From assembly GCA_018815325.1 (NCBI GenBank), contig JAHIYE010000004.1, forward strand, positions 1 to 64,000: a stretch of DNA of 64,000 nt. The letters run 5' to 3'. Made by a program: the position numbers and the translations under genes. Source of the stretch: Gammaproteobacteria bacterium. Lineage in GTDB: Bacteria > Pseudomonadota > Gammaproteobacteria > Burkholderiales > Burkholderiaceae_C. Shown here piece by piece: positions 35,976 to 44,387 of the stretch (its first letter is position 1; each line of letters begins with the position of its first letter). The notes beneath the pieces are model-generated. The model ran no database searches, was not told where the DNA came from, and saw only the letters and a program-made list of their open reading frames with translations.

Positions 35976-37700
35976 ATGAAGATCCAATGTCAAGATCACT
36001 CAATAGAGTTCATTTTGCAAAGTCATTATTTTGAAATTCCAAGATTTCAACGTCCATATTCTTGGGAGCGAGAGAATTGGGAAGAGTTTTGGAATGATGT
36101 TTTCTTAACGAAACAAAAAGACTACTTCATTGGTTCTGTCGTCACCTTCGCAAAGGGTCCGTATAAAGCCATCGTCGATGGTCAACAACGACTCACAACA
36201 ATCACATTGCTCCTAGCGGTCATCCGCGACAACTACCGGAAGTTTGGATTTTCAGATCGCGCATCAGGTGCACAAAACTTTATCGAAAGAAACAACAAGA
36301 ACAATGAAGCGACCTTCGTTTTAAAGACTGAGACCTCCTATCCATATTTTCAAACTGCGATACAAAGCATTCAGCCTCAACAGCTAAAAATTCAGCTCGG
36401 CGAGGAGGAGACTCTTTTGCATGCAGCATTTCAATTCTTTAACGGCAAAGTGGATGAGGAGACTGACAGCATTAAAACTGGCGGGGCCCCTAGCGAAACC
36501 ACCAAAAAGAATCGAATCAGAAATCGTCTTGATGAACTACGTGATGCTCTACTTTCACTTAAGCTGATCTATGTTGAACTAGACAATGAAGACGATGCCT
36601 ATCAAGTATTTGAAACACTAAATACCCGTGGCAAGGATTTAGCCACAACCGACCTTTTAAAGAATCATCTAGCTCGCATTTTGCGAGAAAAGAACTCGCT
36701 CAACGATGACGTAAAAGTCCGGTGGTCGCTAATGTCTGACAACATCAAGTCAATCTCTGCTGACGGAATTGATCTAGATGGATTCTTGTATCACTATTGG
36801 CTTGCGAGCAATCCATTTACTCAGAAGAGAGACATCTTTAAAGCTGTTAAGGAGTCCGTCAAAAGCAAGACAACGGCAAAAAAACTGCTGGATGATTTGC
36901 TAGTTTTTTCTGAGGTCTATCGTGACCTCTATGAGCCTGGCCTGCGCAAATGGCGTACAGATGAATTAGAGGTCAAATCAGCTCTCGAGGCAATTAATCG
37001 ATTCAGAGTTAAGCATCCTTTACCGTTGATGATGACAGCACTACGGAAGTATGAGTCAAAGTCCCTGTCTAAGGGAGAGCTACTTCGAATTCTTCAAGTC
37101 ATCGAGATTTTCACCTTCGTAAATACCAACCTCATGAATGCACGATCCTCAGGAGGGGTCGCACAAATGTATGCATTTCATGCCAAGACACTATCAAGCG
37201 CGATCGAACCGACGCGTAGACAAAAAGCAATCAATGATTTTGTAACGAAACTATCGCTGAAGCTTCCAACAGAAGCGGTTTTCCTTGAGAAGTTCAGAGC
37301 ACTTCGATACTCAGATAAGTTTTCGACTCAGAAGCGGGAAGTCCAGTATGTAGTGACAAAACTTTTCACGTGGATGTTTCCAGCAGTAGCGATCAATCCG
37401 AATGAGATGTCAATAGAACATATTGAACCCCAGAGTTCCACTGTAATTCCAGATGTAGACGTTGCTTCAATCGGGAATTTGTGGTTTTTGAAAACTGCAT
37501 TCAACAACCAACTTGCTAACTCGCCTGCCACGAACAAGCTCACAAAATACAAGGCTGGTCAGCTCCCGTGCGACAACACCCTTGCAAATGCAACTATATG
37601 GACTAAGACTGAGATCGAAAATCGAACTACAGAACTTGGGCATGAATTTTGGCTTGTAGTATTACAGCGGTTTGGCCTATCAAAACAAAAGAAAAATTAA
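35976..37700 (+). CDS. DUF262/DUF1524 protein (GmrSD-type defence nuclease)
   Basis: A 574-residue protein. The N-terminal DUF262 part has FEIPRFQRPYSWERENWEEF, DYFIGSVV and the nucleotide-handling IVDGQQRLTTITLL motif. The C-terminal DUF1524 part has the HNH-like IEHIEPQSS followed by SIGNLWFLKTAFNNQLANS. GmrS/GmrD-like proteins restrict DNA with modified bases, and many DUF262 proteins are anti-phage genes. The start at 35976 has a strong GGAGG site; the frame opens 15 nt earlier. Base composition is clearly AT-richer than its neighbours, pointing to horizontal transfer. Confidence 0.85.
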   Translation: MKIQCQDHSIEFILQSHYFEIPRFQRPYSWERENWEEFWNDVFLTKQKDYFIGSVVTFAKGPYKAIVDGQQRLTTITLLLAVIRDNYRKFGFSDRASGAQNFIERNNKNNEATFVLKTETSYPYFQTAIQSIQPQQLKIQLGEEETLLHAAFQFFNGKVDEETDSIKTGGAPSETTKKNRIRNRLDELRDALLSLKLIYVELDNEDDAYQVFETLNTRGKDLATTDLLKNHLARILREKNSLNDDVKVRWSLMSDNIKSISADGIDLDGFLYHYWLASNPFTQKRDIFKAVKESVKSKTTAKKLLDDLLVFSEVYRDLYEPGLRKWRTDELEVKSALEAINRFRVKHPLPLMMTALRKYESKSLSKGELLRILQVIEIFTFVNTNLMNARSSGGVAQMYAFHAKTLSSAIEPTRRQKAINDFVTKLSLKLPTEAVFLEKFRALRYSDKFSTQKREVQYVVTKLFTWMFPAVAINPNEMSIEHIEPQSSTVIPDVDVASIGNLWFLKTAFNNQLANSPATNKLTKYKAGQLPCDNTLANATIWTKTEIENRTTELGHEFWLVVLQRFGLSKQKKN

Positions 37701-37759
37701 ATCAAAAGGGCAACTTGCCACATTGCATTCCTTGTCACATTCTTCCTGCTATTTTCAAC

Positions 37760-38038
37760 ATGAGAGCCACCTGGAACAACACCCTCATCGCCGAGAGTGA
37801 CGACACCGTGCTCGTCGAGGGCAACCACTACTTTCCCGAGAGTGCGCTCAAAAAAGAGTTCACCACCTTCAGCAACCACAAGACCAGCTGCCCCTGGAAG
37901 GGCCAGGCCAGCTACCTCTCGCTGCTGGTGAACGGCGAGATGAACATCGACGCCGTGTGGTACTACGCCGACCCGAAGCCCGAGGCCGAGCATATCCGCG
38001 GCCGCGTGGCCTTCTGGAAGGGTGTGAAGGTGGAGTGA
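37760..38038 (+). CDS. DUF427 domain protein
   Basis: A 92-residue DUF427 protein: RATWNNTLIAESDDTVLVEGN, YFP in the middle, TSCPWKGQASYLSL and the end RVAFWKGVKVE are typical of the family, whose biochemical role is not known. GC is high again here, so the AT-rich segment ends before it. No clear ribosome site precedes the ATG. Confidence 0.85.
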   Translation: MRATWNNTLIAESDDTVLVEGNHYFPESALKKEFTTFSNHKTSCPWKGQASYLSLLVNGEMNIDAVWYYADPKPEAEHIRGRVAFWKGVKVE

Positions 38039-38070
38039 CAGAGCGTGCCAGCCGCACTACACTTAGCCCC

Positions 38071-38361
38071 ATGCGCCCCTCTGAAGCCCTTTCCCTGCAC
38101 CGTACCCGCATTCGCGAGATTGCGCTGAGCCACCGCGTGAGCGGTGTGCGGGTATTTGGCTCGGCCCTGCGCGGCGAGGATGCACCCGATAGCGATCTGG
38201 ATTTGCTGGTGGAGCCCACCGCACAAACCACGCTGTTCGACATTGGCGCCATCCGCCACGAGTTGAAGAACCTGCTGGGCATGGAGGTGGATGTGCTCAC
38301 CCCGGATGGACTGCCGCCCAAGTTTCGCGAGCAGGTGTTGCGCGAAGCTGTGCCCGTATGA
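38071..38361 (+). CDS. MntA-like minimal nucleotidyltransferase antitoxin
   Basis: A 96-residue protein with the nucleotidyltransferase signature VRVFGSALRGEDAPDSDLDLLV (residues about 26-47), containing the GS and the DxD metal site. In type VII toxin-antitoxin systems MntA adds AMP to a tyrosine of the HepT RNase and so inactivates it. Its stop overlaps the start of the hepT gene (ATGA), the classic arrangement. Confidence 0.88.
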   Translation: MRPSEALSLHRTRIREIALSHRVSGVRVFGSALRGEDAPDSDLDLLVEPTAQTTLFDIGAIRHELKNLLGMEVDVLTPDGLPPKFREQVLREAVPV

Positions 38362-38708
38362 GCCGGGCAGACCCGCTACGCCTTGCAGACTACCTGCAGC
38401 ATATTCTGGAAGCCATCGACAACATCCGCGACTACACCGTCGGTATGGATCTCACAGCCTTCATGGTTGACCGCAAGACACGAGATGCGGTAGTGCGCAA
38501 TCTGGAAGTCATTGGCGAAGCCTGCAACAACGTGGTCAAGCATCACGCCGACTTTGCCGCAGAGCATTCAACAGTGCCTTGGAGCTTTGCCTATGAGATG
38601 CGCAATGCCCTCTCACACGGCTATTTCACGGTGGACCACACCATCGTCTGGCAAACCATCCAGCAAGACCTGCCGGGCTTGAGAGCACAAATCGCCGGCA
38701 TTGTCTGA
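38358..38708 (+). CDS. HepT-like HEPN ribonuclease toxin (DUF86)
   Basis: A 116-residue all-helical HEPN protein. The catalytic R-x4-H motif followed by a tyrosine is seen as MRNALSHGYF near residue 78; the tyrosine is the target of AMPylation in known pairs. LADYLQHILEAIDNIRDYT and the RNLEVIGEACNNVVKHHA helix are typical. It partners the MntA-like gene just upstream. Activity is inferred from the family. Confidence 0.88.
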   Translation: MSRADPLRLADYLQHILEAIDNIRDYTVGMDLTAFMVDRKTRDAVVRNLEVIGEACNNVVKHHADFAAEHSTVPWSFAYEMRNALSHGYFTVDHTIVWQTIQQDLPGLRAQIAGIV

Positions 38709-38751
38709 GGGATTCACGGGCGGCGCCAACGCCCGACTCTAAAGAACGACT

Positions 38752-38979
38752 ATGCCCACCCTCACCCTCACCCCCGTCAACGCCGATGTGCACAGCGTGC
38801 ACGGGCCCGATGGCACACACGTGGGCAACCTCAAGCGCATTGGTGCGGTATGGAAGTTCAAGTCCATTGGCTATGACGCGGCGGGCCACATCGTCCCCGG
38901 CGGCGGCCCGTTGACAGACAAGCACAACACCACGCTGGCAGCACCGGATGCGACTGAGCTCAGCAAACGCCTGGCTTAG
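38752..38979 (+). CDS. Small hypothetical protein
   Basis: A 75-residue protein of unknown function (TLTLTPVNADVHSVHGPDGT, then VGNLKRIGAVWKFKSIGYD). It has beta-strand-like alternation and no membrane segment, and resembles a compact beta domain. It sits 43 nt behind the hepT gene, with high-GC codon use like the rest of the chromosome. I do not recognise the family. Confidence 0.6.
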   Translation: MPTLTLTPVNADVHSVHGPDGTHVGNLKRIGAVWKFKSIGYDAAGHIVPGGGPLTDKHNTTLAAPDATELSKRLA

Positions 38980-39095
38980 TCACACGATGGGAGTAAGCTC
39001 TGGCCTCGCACCCGTACTGCGAAGCCAGACACGCACTTAAGCCCCCAAACATTCGCGCATTGACGCACTCACGCACTCACTAACAGGGAACCACC

Positions 39096-39344
39096 ATGAA
39101 AAAGCTCAACGTCACCATCCAACTCGAAATGTCTGTGCCGGACGACTGGGCACTGGTGCAAACCTCGGAGGGCACGCCGGTGGTGAAGCTGCCCAATGGC
39201 GTGTTCATGGACCTGGCGATTGAGCCACTGTTTGCCAGCAACCCCGAGGAGACCTGGAGCAGCACCGAGGACGAAGAGGTGCTCAACGACATCCTGGACA
39301 TGGTGGAGAGCGAGGAAGTGACTTACGAGTTTGTCACCCACTGA
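39096..39344 (+). CDS. Small acidic hypothetical protein
   Basis: An 82-residue acidic protein: KKLNVTIQLEMSVPDDW at the start, and a tail rich in Glu/Asp (ETWSSTEDEEVLNDILD). No domain or membrane segment is recognised. A GGGAA-type ribosome site precedes the ATG. The upstream region repeats GCACTCAC units. Confidence 0.6.
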   Translation: MKKLNVTIQLEMSVPDDWALVQTSEGTPVVKLPNGVFMDLAIEPLFASNPEETWSSTEDEEVLNDILDMVESEEVTYEFVTH

Positions 39345-39401
39345 ATTGCCACCTACTGCAGGTGGCCCGCAGGATGGCGCTCTGCCTCGCGCAAGGCAGA
39401 A

Positions 39402-39455
39402 GCTATATATTCAATAGCTGCTTGCGCTTATGCAGCAAGGGCTAGAGCCTGATTT
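39402..39455 (+). repeat. 54-bp interspersed element, copy 6 (intergenic)
   Basis: Probably the least damaged copy: GCTATATATTCAATAGCTGC then TTGCGCTTATGCAGCAAGGG and CTAGAGCCTGATTT. The first part contains a GCTAT/ATAGC inverted repeat. It lies in the gap between the acidic protein gene and the gene at 39487. Confidence 0.8.
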
Positions 39456-39486
39456 CATTCATATTTCTCTCCCCCATTCCGCACCT

Positions 39487-40455
39487 TTACTGCGCCAGGC
39501 GCAGCCGCAGCAGCTGTGCGGGCAAGGCCGGGTCTCCCGCGTCGGTGACGAGCGAGACCAGCCAGTCGCTGCCCTCGGTCTGCACGGCGATGCCTTCCAC
39601 CTTGGGTGCGCCTTCCAGCGCGTAGACGGGGCCCACGCTGCCGTCGGGCGACACGATGCCGATGGCAGAGCCCACACAGTCGCCGTTTTTACCGGCGCTG
39701 TCGGTGCGCACCGCCACGGCGCAAAACATCCAGTAGCCGCCTTGCAGCGCGGCACCGTCGGCCAGGCTCAGGGGCACGCCGTTCATGCTGCCCAGTTGCA
39801 TCAGCTGCACGGTTTTGGCCGCAGGCGGCTGGGGCTGCAGGCCCGCCAGCCAGGGGCTGATGCGGTTCCAGTCGTAGCGGATGCAGGCGCTGCGCGCGCC
39901 GCCTTGCTTGCCCCGCTGCAGCAGCAGCAACTCGCCGCTGGCGACCAGGGCGCCGGCAATGTTGAGGTCGACAAACTTTTTGAGCAGGGGCGCATACAGC
40001 GCGCTCAGGTCCACCCGGGCCATGCGGCCGTTGGGCGCGCCCTGCACGTCCAGCACCGCCAGCACGCCGGTTTTGGCATGGGGCTGCGCGCCAGAGCCCA
40101 GGGCCAGCAGCGCGCCTGCGGGGCAGGCGGGCATGGGCGGCAGCAGGGTGAGGGTGGCGAGCGTGGGCTGGGCCTTGGGGGGGCCGCTTTTGCCTAGGCC
40201 TTTGACTTTCGGTTGGCCTTCTTCCAGCAGGGGCATCACGCTGCCGCCAGGTGCCGGGCTTGCGCTGTCGGCGGCTTCTTCAAACAGCCCCAGCTGAAGC
40301 GCCCCATCGGCCACCACCACCAGGCGGCGCCCCCGGCGCACCAGGCCACTGGCCGCACTCAGGTGCGCCCGGCCCCCAGGCTGGGGCTGGGGTTCCAGCA
40401 GCAGGTGTTGAACAAAGACGGGTTGCAGGGTGGGAAATGGGGTAGAGCTTGCCAT
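39487..40455 (-). CDS. Uncharacterised protein, possible beta-propeller
   Basis: A 322-residue protein with repeated hydrophobic strands and Gly-turns (RRLVVVADGALQLGLFE, GVLAVLDVQG, GELLLLQRGKQGG, VYALEGAPKVEGIAVQ), suggestive of a repeated beta fold. I recall a DUF6929 family with this profile, but cannot confirm it. The frame extends upstream; the ATG at 40455 has the more plausible start. No signal peptide. Divergent from the amidase gene. Confidence 0.55.
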   Translation of the reverse strand: MASSTPFPTLQPVFVQHLLLEPQPQPGGRAHLSAASGLVRRGRRLVVVADGALQLGLFEEAADSASPAPGGSVMPLLEEGQPKVKGLGKSGPPKAQPTLATLTLLPPMPACPAGALLALGSGAQPHAKTGVLAVLDVQGAPNGRMARVDLSALYAPLLKKFVDLNIAGALVASGELLLLQRGKQGGARSACIRYDWNRISPWLAGLQPQPPAAKTVQLMQLGSMNGVPLSLADGAALQGGYWMFCAVAVRTDSAGKNGDCVGSAIGIVSPDGSVGPVYALEGAPKVEGIAVQTEGSDWLVSLVTDAGDPALPAQLLRLRLAQ

Positions 40456-40643
40456 GGGGCCTTGTAAATGGTTGGCCCAATGGTACAGAGTGCGGCGCGG
40501 TGCATGGTGGATGCGGTGGATGGCGCAGTGAAGTGATGTGATGTGAAGTAAGGCCGCGTTAGCATTAGCCCTGTAGCAAGCGGGCATAACATGCCACACT
40601 GCCAATACAAAACCATCAAGCCACCCCCATTTGAAACGCCACC

Positions 40644-42098
40644 ATGCAAGAGTACGTCTTCAACTACCCCTACACCAGCGCCGTCGAGCTCGCCAAGGCC
40701 ATTGCCGACCAGGAGGTCTCGCCGGTCGAGGTGATGCGCCAGTGCCTGGAGCGGCAAGCGGCACTGGAGCCGGTGCTGAACTGCTTTGTCACCCCCATGC
40801 CCGAGCAGGCCATGGCCGCCGCCCGGCTGGCCGAGCAGGCGGTGATGGCGGGCGAGCACCTGGGCGCGCTGCATGGTGTGCCGATTTCGGTGAAAGACCT
40901 GATTGCCGTGGGCGGTGTGCCGCAGACCTTTGGCTCGCGCACCATGGCCAGCAACCTGGCCGCTGGCGACGCGCCCTCGGTAGAGCGGGTGAAGGCCGCC
41001 GGAGCCTGCATCATTGGCAAGACCACCACCACCGAGTTTGGCTGCAAGGGCGGTGGCCCCTCGCCGCTGAGCGGCATCACGCGCAACCCCTGGGATTTGA
41101 GCAAGACACCGGGCGGCTCCAGCCTGGGCGCGGCCAGCAGTGTGGCGGCGGGCGTCACGCCGTTTGCGCTGGGCACCGATGGCGGTGGCTCGATCCGCCT
41201 GCCCTCTTCGTTCAGCGGCTTGTTTGGCATCAAGGCGCAGTTTGGGCGGGTGCCGGTGTTTCCGGTGGCGGCCACGCCCACGCTGGCGCATGTGGGGCCA
41301 CTGGCCCGCACGGTGCGCGATGCGGCGCTGCTGCTGGGCGTGATCTCGGGCCATGACCGGCGCGACCCTTTCAGCGTGGCCGGCCCGGTGCCCGACTACC
41401 TGGGCGCCTGCGAGCGGCCGGTGAAGGGCATGCGCATTGCCTGGGCGCCCCACCTGGGCTACGGCAAGCCGCAGGTGGGTGTGCTGCTGGCCTGCGAGGC
41501 TGCGGTAAAGACACTGGAGGGCCTGGGCTGCGAGATCGTGGACTGGGAAGACACGGCGGGCGATGCCGACAAGGACATCACCAGCATCGACCCGATAGAC
41601 CTGTGGATGGCCGAGTTCTATGCCGGGGTGGGCACGCGCCTCAAAGCCACCCTGCGCGACAACCGCGAGTTGCTGGACCCGGCCGTGGCCCGCATGCTGG
41701 CGCCGGCGCTGCACCAGTCGCTGGAAGACTATTACGCCAAGGTGTTCCGGCGCTACGAGTTGCGCGAACGCATGCGCCAGCGCTTTGAGGGCATCGACCT
41801 GCTGCTGACCCCCACCACCCCCTGCACGGCCTTCGGGGCCGATGCCGATGCACCGCAGGACGCTGGCGACAACATCATCTCGTGGATGTACGCCACCTAC
41901 CCCTTCAACCTGACCGGCCAGCCGGCGGCGTCCATCCCCGTGGGCTTCAGCGCGGCGGGCCTGCCGATCGGCATGCAGATGGTGGCGAAGATCAACGGCG
42001 AGGTGGACATCTTCCGCGCCGCGGCCGCGCTGGAAGCCGCACGCCCCTGGGCTGACAAACGCCCTGAGTTGCCGACAGCGGGCGCCAGGCAGGCCTGA
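40644..42098 (+). CDS. Amidase-signature family hydrolase
   Basis: A 484-residue amidase with the Ser-cisSer-Lys triad of the family: Lys in GVPISVKDLIAVGG (near residue 79), cis-Ser and nucleophile Ser in KTPGGSSLGAASSVAAG (near 153-155) and GTDGGGSIRLPSSFSG (near 175-179). The family hydrolyses amides, including the GatA glutaminase. No gatB/gatC gene is adjacent and the C-terminus differs from GatA, so it is more likely a catabolic amidase. Substrate unknown. Confidence 0.9.
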   Translation: MQEYVFNYPYTSAVELAKAIADQEVSPVEVMRQCLERQAALEPVLNCFVTPMPEQAMAAARLAEQAVMAGEHLGALHGVPISVKDLIAVGGVPQTFGSRTMASNLAAGDAPSVERVKAAGACIIGKTTTTEFGCKGGGPSPLSGITRNPWDLSKTPGGSSLGAASSVAAGVTPFALGTDGGGSIRLPSSFSGLFGIKAQFGRVPVFPVAATPTLAHVGPLARTVRDAALLLGVISGHDRRDPFSVAGPVPDYLGACERPVKGMRIAWAPHLGYGKPQVGVLLACEAAVKTLEGLGCEIVDWEDTAGDADKDITSIDPIDLWMAEFYAGVGTRLKATLRDNRELLDPAVARMLAPALHQSLEDYYAKVFRRYELRERMRQRFEGIDLLLTPTTPCTAFGADADAPQDAGDNIISWMYATYPFNLTGQPAASIPVGFSAAGLPIGMQMVAKINGEVDIFRAAAALEAARPWADKRPELPTAGARQA

Positions 42099-42113
42099 GC
42101 CTTGTTGCGACCC

Positions 42114-42710
42114 ATGTCACACCCCTCACAGCCCTCACATTCGTCAGCGTCTTCCCGCCTGATCCGCTTCAACAAACCCTATGGTGTGCTGAGCCAGTTC
42201 ACGGCGGAGGGACGCTGGCGTGGGCTGAAGGATTTCATCGACATCCCCGGTGTTTACGTGGCTGGCCGGCTCGACGCCGACAGCGAGGGCCTGCTGCTGC
42301 TGACGGACGACGGCCGGCTGCAGGCCCGCATTGCCGACCCGCGCCACAAGATGGAGAAGACCTACTGGGTGCAGGTGGAAGGCACGCCGGACGAGGCCGC
42401 GCTGGCGGCGCTGCGCCGTGGTGTGCAGCTCAAGGACGGCCTCACCCGGCCGGCCCGCGCCCGCCTGCTGGCGCCGCCGCCCGAGCTGTGGGAGCGTGAG
42501 CCACCGATTCGCGTGCGCCAGGCCATTCCCACCGCGTGGATCGAGCTGGTGATTGCCGAGGGCCGCAACCGCCAGGTACGCCGCATGACGGCGGCGGTGG
42601 GCTTGCCCACCCTGCGCCTGATCCGCGCGGCCATCGGCCCCTACACACTGGACGGCCTGGCACCGGGGAGTTGGCAGGCATGGGCCGGGGACATTCAAGC
42701 GCTGGTATAA
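42114..42710 (+). CDS. rluE: 23S rRNA pseudouridine synthase RluE-like
   Basis: A 198-residue RsuA-type pseudouridine synthase. [14 protein letters not shown] at the start, the catalytic aspartate motif [19 protein letters not shown] (residues about 45-63) and [21 protein letters not shown] are diagnostic. It lacks an N-terminal S4 domain, as in RluE, which modifies uridine 2457 of 23S rRNA. A TTG start 12 nt earlier is possible; I use the ATG at 42114. It follows the amidase closely. Confidence 0.9.
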   Translation: MSHPSQPSHSSASSRLIRFNKPYGVLSQFTAEGRWRGLKDFIDIPGVYVAGRLDADSEGLLLLTDDGRLQARIADPRHKMEKTYWVQVEGTPDEAALAALRRGVQLKDGLTRPARARLLAPPPELWEREPPIRVRQAIPTAWIELVIAEGRNRQVRRMTAAVGLPTLRLIRAAIGPYTLDGLAPGSWQAWAGDIQALV

Positions 42711-42768
42711 ATGCCGGAGCCTCCATGGCACACGCATCACCTCACACACCCAAAGCGAAGGACGTAAC

Positions 42769-43392
42769 TTGAAACTCACCCACCTGGCCCTGCCCCTCAT
42801 CGCTGCACTGGCCCTGACGACCCTGACACTGGGCGGCTGCTCCAGGCAGGATGCGGCTGACAAGACGGCGGCACAGACCGCAGCGCCGGCCACAGCGGAC
42901 GCGGCAGCCACACCTTCACAGCCCTATGAGATGGTGGCAGCACAGGGCAAGGGCTTCTCGGTGGGCGCCATGATGAGCGCCAACACCGTGTACGTGCTGT
43001 TTGATCCCCAGTGCCCGCATTGCGGCCGCTTGTGGCAGGCCTCGGTGCCGCTGCATGGCAAGGCCCGGTTTGTGTGGATTCCGATTTCATTTGGCAACCC
43101 CAAGAGCGCACCGCAAGGGGCCACCCTGCTGGCAGCGGCGAACCCGGCAGAGCTGATGGAGGCGCATGAGAAGTCGCTGCTGGCTGGCACCGGGGGCATC
43201 GCGGCCTCGGCCAGCGTGACGGCCGACCTGGAGCAGGCCATCAAGCAGAACACCGACTTGCTCAACCGGCTGGGCGGCGACTCGGTGCCCTATGTGATTG
43301 CCAAAAACCAGCGCACCGGCAAGGTGGTCACCAACGTCGGTGCGATGGAAACCCCGGCGCTGGCAGAGTTTCTGGGGATCAGCCAGCCCTGA
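42769..43392 (+). CDS. DsbG/DsbC-like thioredoxin-fold lipoprotein
   Basis: A 207-residue exported protein. The start is probably TTG at 42769, with AAGGA upstream. A lipobox LTLGGC (cysteine near residue 24) marks it as a lipoprotein. After a low-complexity Ala/Thr linker comes a thioredoxin-like domain with the redox motif FDPQCPHCGRLW (CPHC) and the cis-Pro region DSVPYVIAKNQ. It resembles DsbG/DsbC catalytic domains but lacks their N-terminal dimerisation domain. Likely a periplasmic thiol oxidoreductase. Confidence 0.82.
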   Translation: MKLTHLALPLIAALALTTLTLGGCSRQDAADKTAAQTAAPATADAAATPSQPYEMVAAQGKGFSVGAMMSANTVYVLFDPQCPHCGRLWQASVPLHGKARFVWIPISFGNPKSAPQGATLLAAANPAELMEAHEKSLLAGTGGIAASASVTADLEQAIKQNTDLLNRLGGDSVPYVIAKNQRTGKVVTNVGAMETPALAEFLGISQP

Positions 43393-43467
43393 ACCCTGCG
43401 CCCTGTTCCTAGTGCACTGTGCCTGGCTGGCGGCACGCAGCCGCAAACCGCCGCTGAAGGCAGTACT

Positions 43468-44232
43468 TCAGGCCTTGCCGGATTTTGATTTCTCGACCGG
43501 GTTGGCCGTCAGCCAGTTGGCCGGGTAAGCCCGCATGAACTCGCGGGCCTTCTCGGGCCGGGCACTTAGCCAGGCATCAAAAGCGCCCTCATTCAACACC
43601 ACCGGCATGCGCTTCTCATTGCCCGGCTGTTGATAGCGGTGCATCAGGGCGTGGCTGTTGGCATTCACGGTGAGCAGGGTGAAGCTGATGATGACCTCAC
43701 CGTCGGCCCCGGTCCAGCGCTCCCACAAACCCGCCACGCCCATGGGCTTGCCGTCCACCCGGGTGATGCGCGTGGGCACGGCCTTGCCGCTGCGCCAGTC
43801 GTCCTCCACAAACGCCACCATGGGCACGATGCAGCGCTGCCCATTGAGCCAGGCGTCACGAAAGTTGTTGGAGGTGGTGACCATCTCGCTGCGCGCCGTG
43901 GCCAGCTTGGTGGAGCGCAGCTTGGCATCCGACGCCGACTTGACCCAGCGCGGCACCAGGCCCATCTGCCCCGCCACCAGCTCACATATGACGGGAGCTT
44001 TGTCTGCGGCGGCACCTGGGCTGTCTTGGACATCTTCGGCACTCTCGACGCTTTCGGCATCCTTGACGCCCTCGGCCTGGGCGTCATCGGCGGCCTGGGT
44101 CGCAAGCCGTCGAATGAAAACACCGGCCTGGCGCGGCCACACATTACGCCCCACCGGTGTGGTGGGCGCAGCCACGTTGAAGGCTTCGGGGTATAGCGTG
44201 GCGACTTGAACGCTCTCGTATTGGGTACTCAT
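43468..44232 (-). CDS. Degenerate SOS-response-associated (HMCES/YedK-like) protein
   Basis: A 254-residue protein whose fold matches HMCES/YedK, enzymes that crosslink to abasic sites in single-stranded DNA: GLVPRWVKSASD, FRDAWLNGQRCIVPMVAFVEDDW, GKPMGVAGLWERWTGADGE and FTLLTVNANSHALMHR. The family's catalytic Cys2 is absent (it begins MSTQYE where relatives I recall begin MCSNYE), the Asn of NARSE is replaced (TARSE) and the active-site His appears to be Gln (RYQQPGNEKRMPV). The glutamate remains. A low-complexity insertion (about residues 45-80) is also present. Confidence 0.8.
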   Translation of the reverse strand: MSTQYESVQVATLYPEAFNVAAPTTPVGRNVWPRQAGVFIRRLATQAADDAQAEGVKDAESVESAEDVQDSPGAAADKAPVICELVAGQMGLVPRWVKSASDAKLRSTKLATARSEMVTTSNNFRDAWLNGQRCIVPMVAFVEDDWRSGKAVPTRITRVDGKPMGVAGLWERWTGADGEVIISFTLLTVNANSHALMHRYQQPGNEKRMPVVLNEGAFDAWLSARPEKAREFMRAYPANWLTANPVEKSKSGKA

Positions 44233-44286
44233 GCGGCCATGCTATCGCAGGGAACGGGGTATTACCCGGTGGTGCACAATTAAATT

Positions 44287-44340
44287 GCTACTTTTTTTGT
44301 AGCTGGTTGGGCTTGCCCGAAAAGGGCCAGAGGCTGATTT
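44287..44340 (+). repeat. 54-bp interspersed element, copy 7 (intergenic)
   Basis: GCTACTTTTTTTGTAGCTGG, then GAAAAGGGCCAGAGGC and TGATTT; 54 nt. It starts with a GCTAC/GTAGC inverted repeat around a T-run. It lies between the HMCES-like gene and the exonuclease gene. Confidence 0.8.
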
Positions 44341-44387
44341 GATGCCTTATTTCCCGGAAAAAACCCGCCGCAACAACCATCTGGGGA

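Noticed and set aside
43665-44144. A frame starting MCGR, the motif with which active HMCES proteins begin
   Set aside because: It is in a different frame from the conserved HMCES blocks and its downstream sequence is Pro/Arg-rich nonsense, so it cannot supply the missing Cys2.
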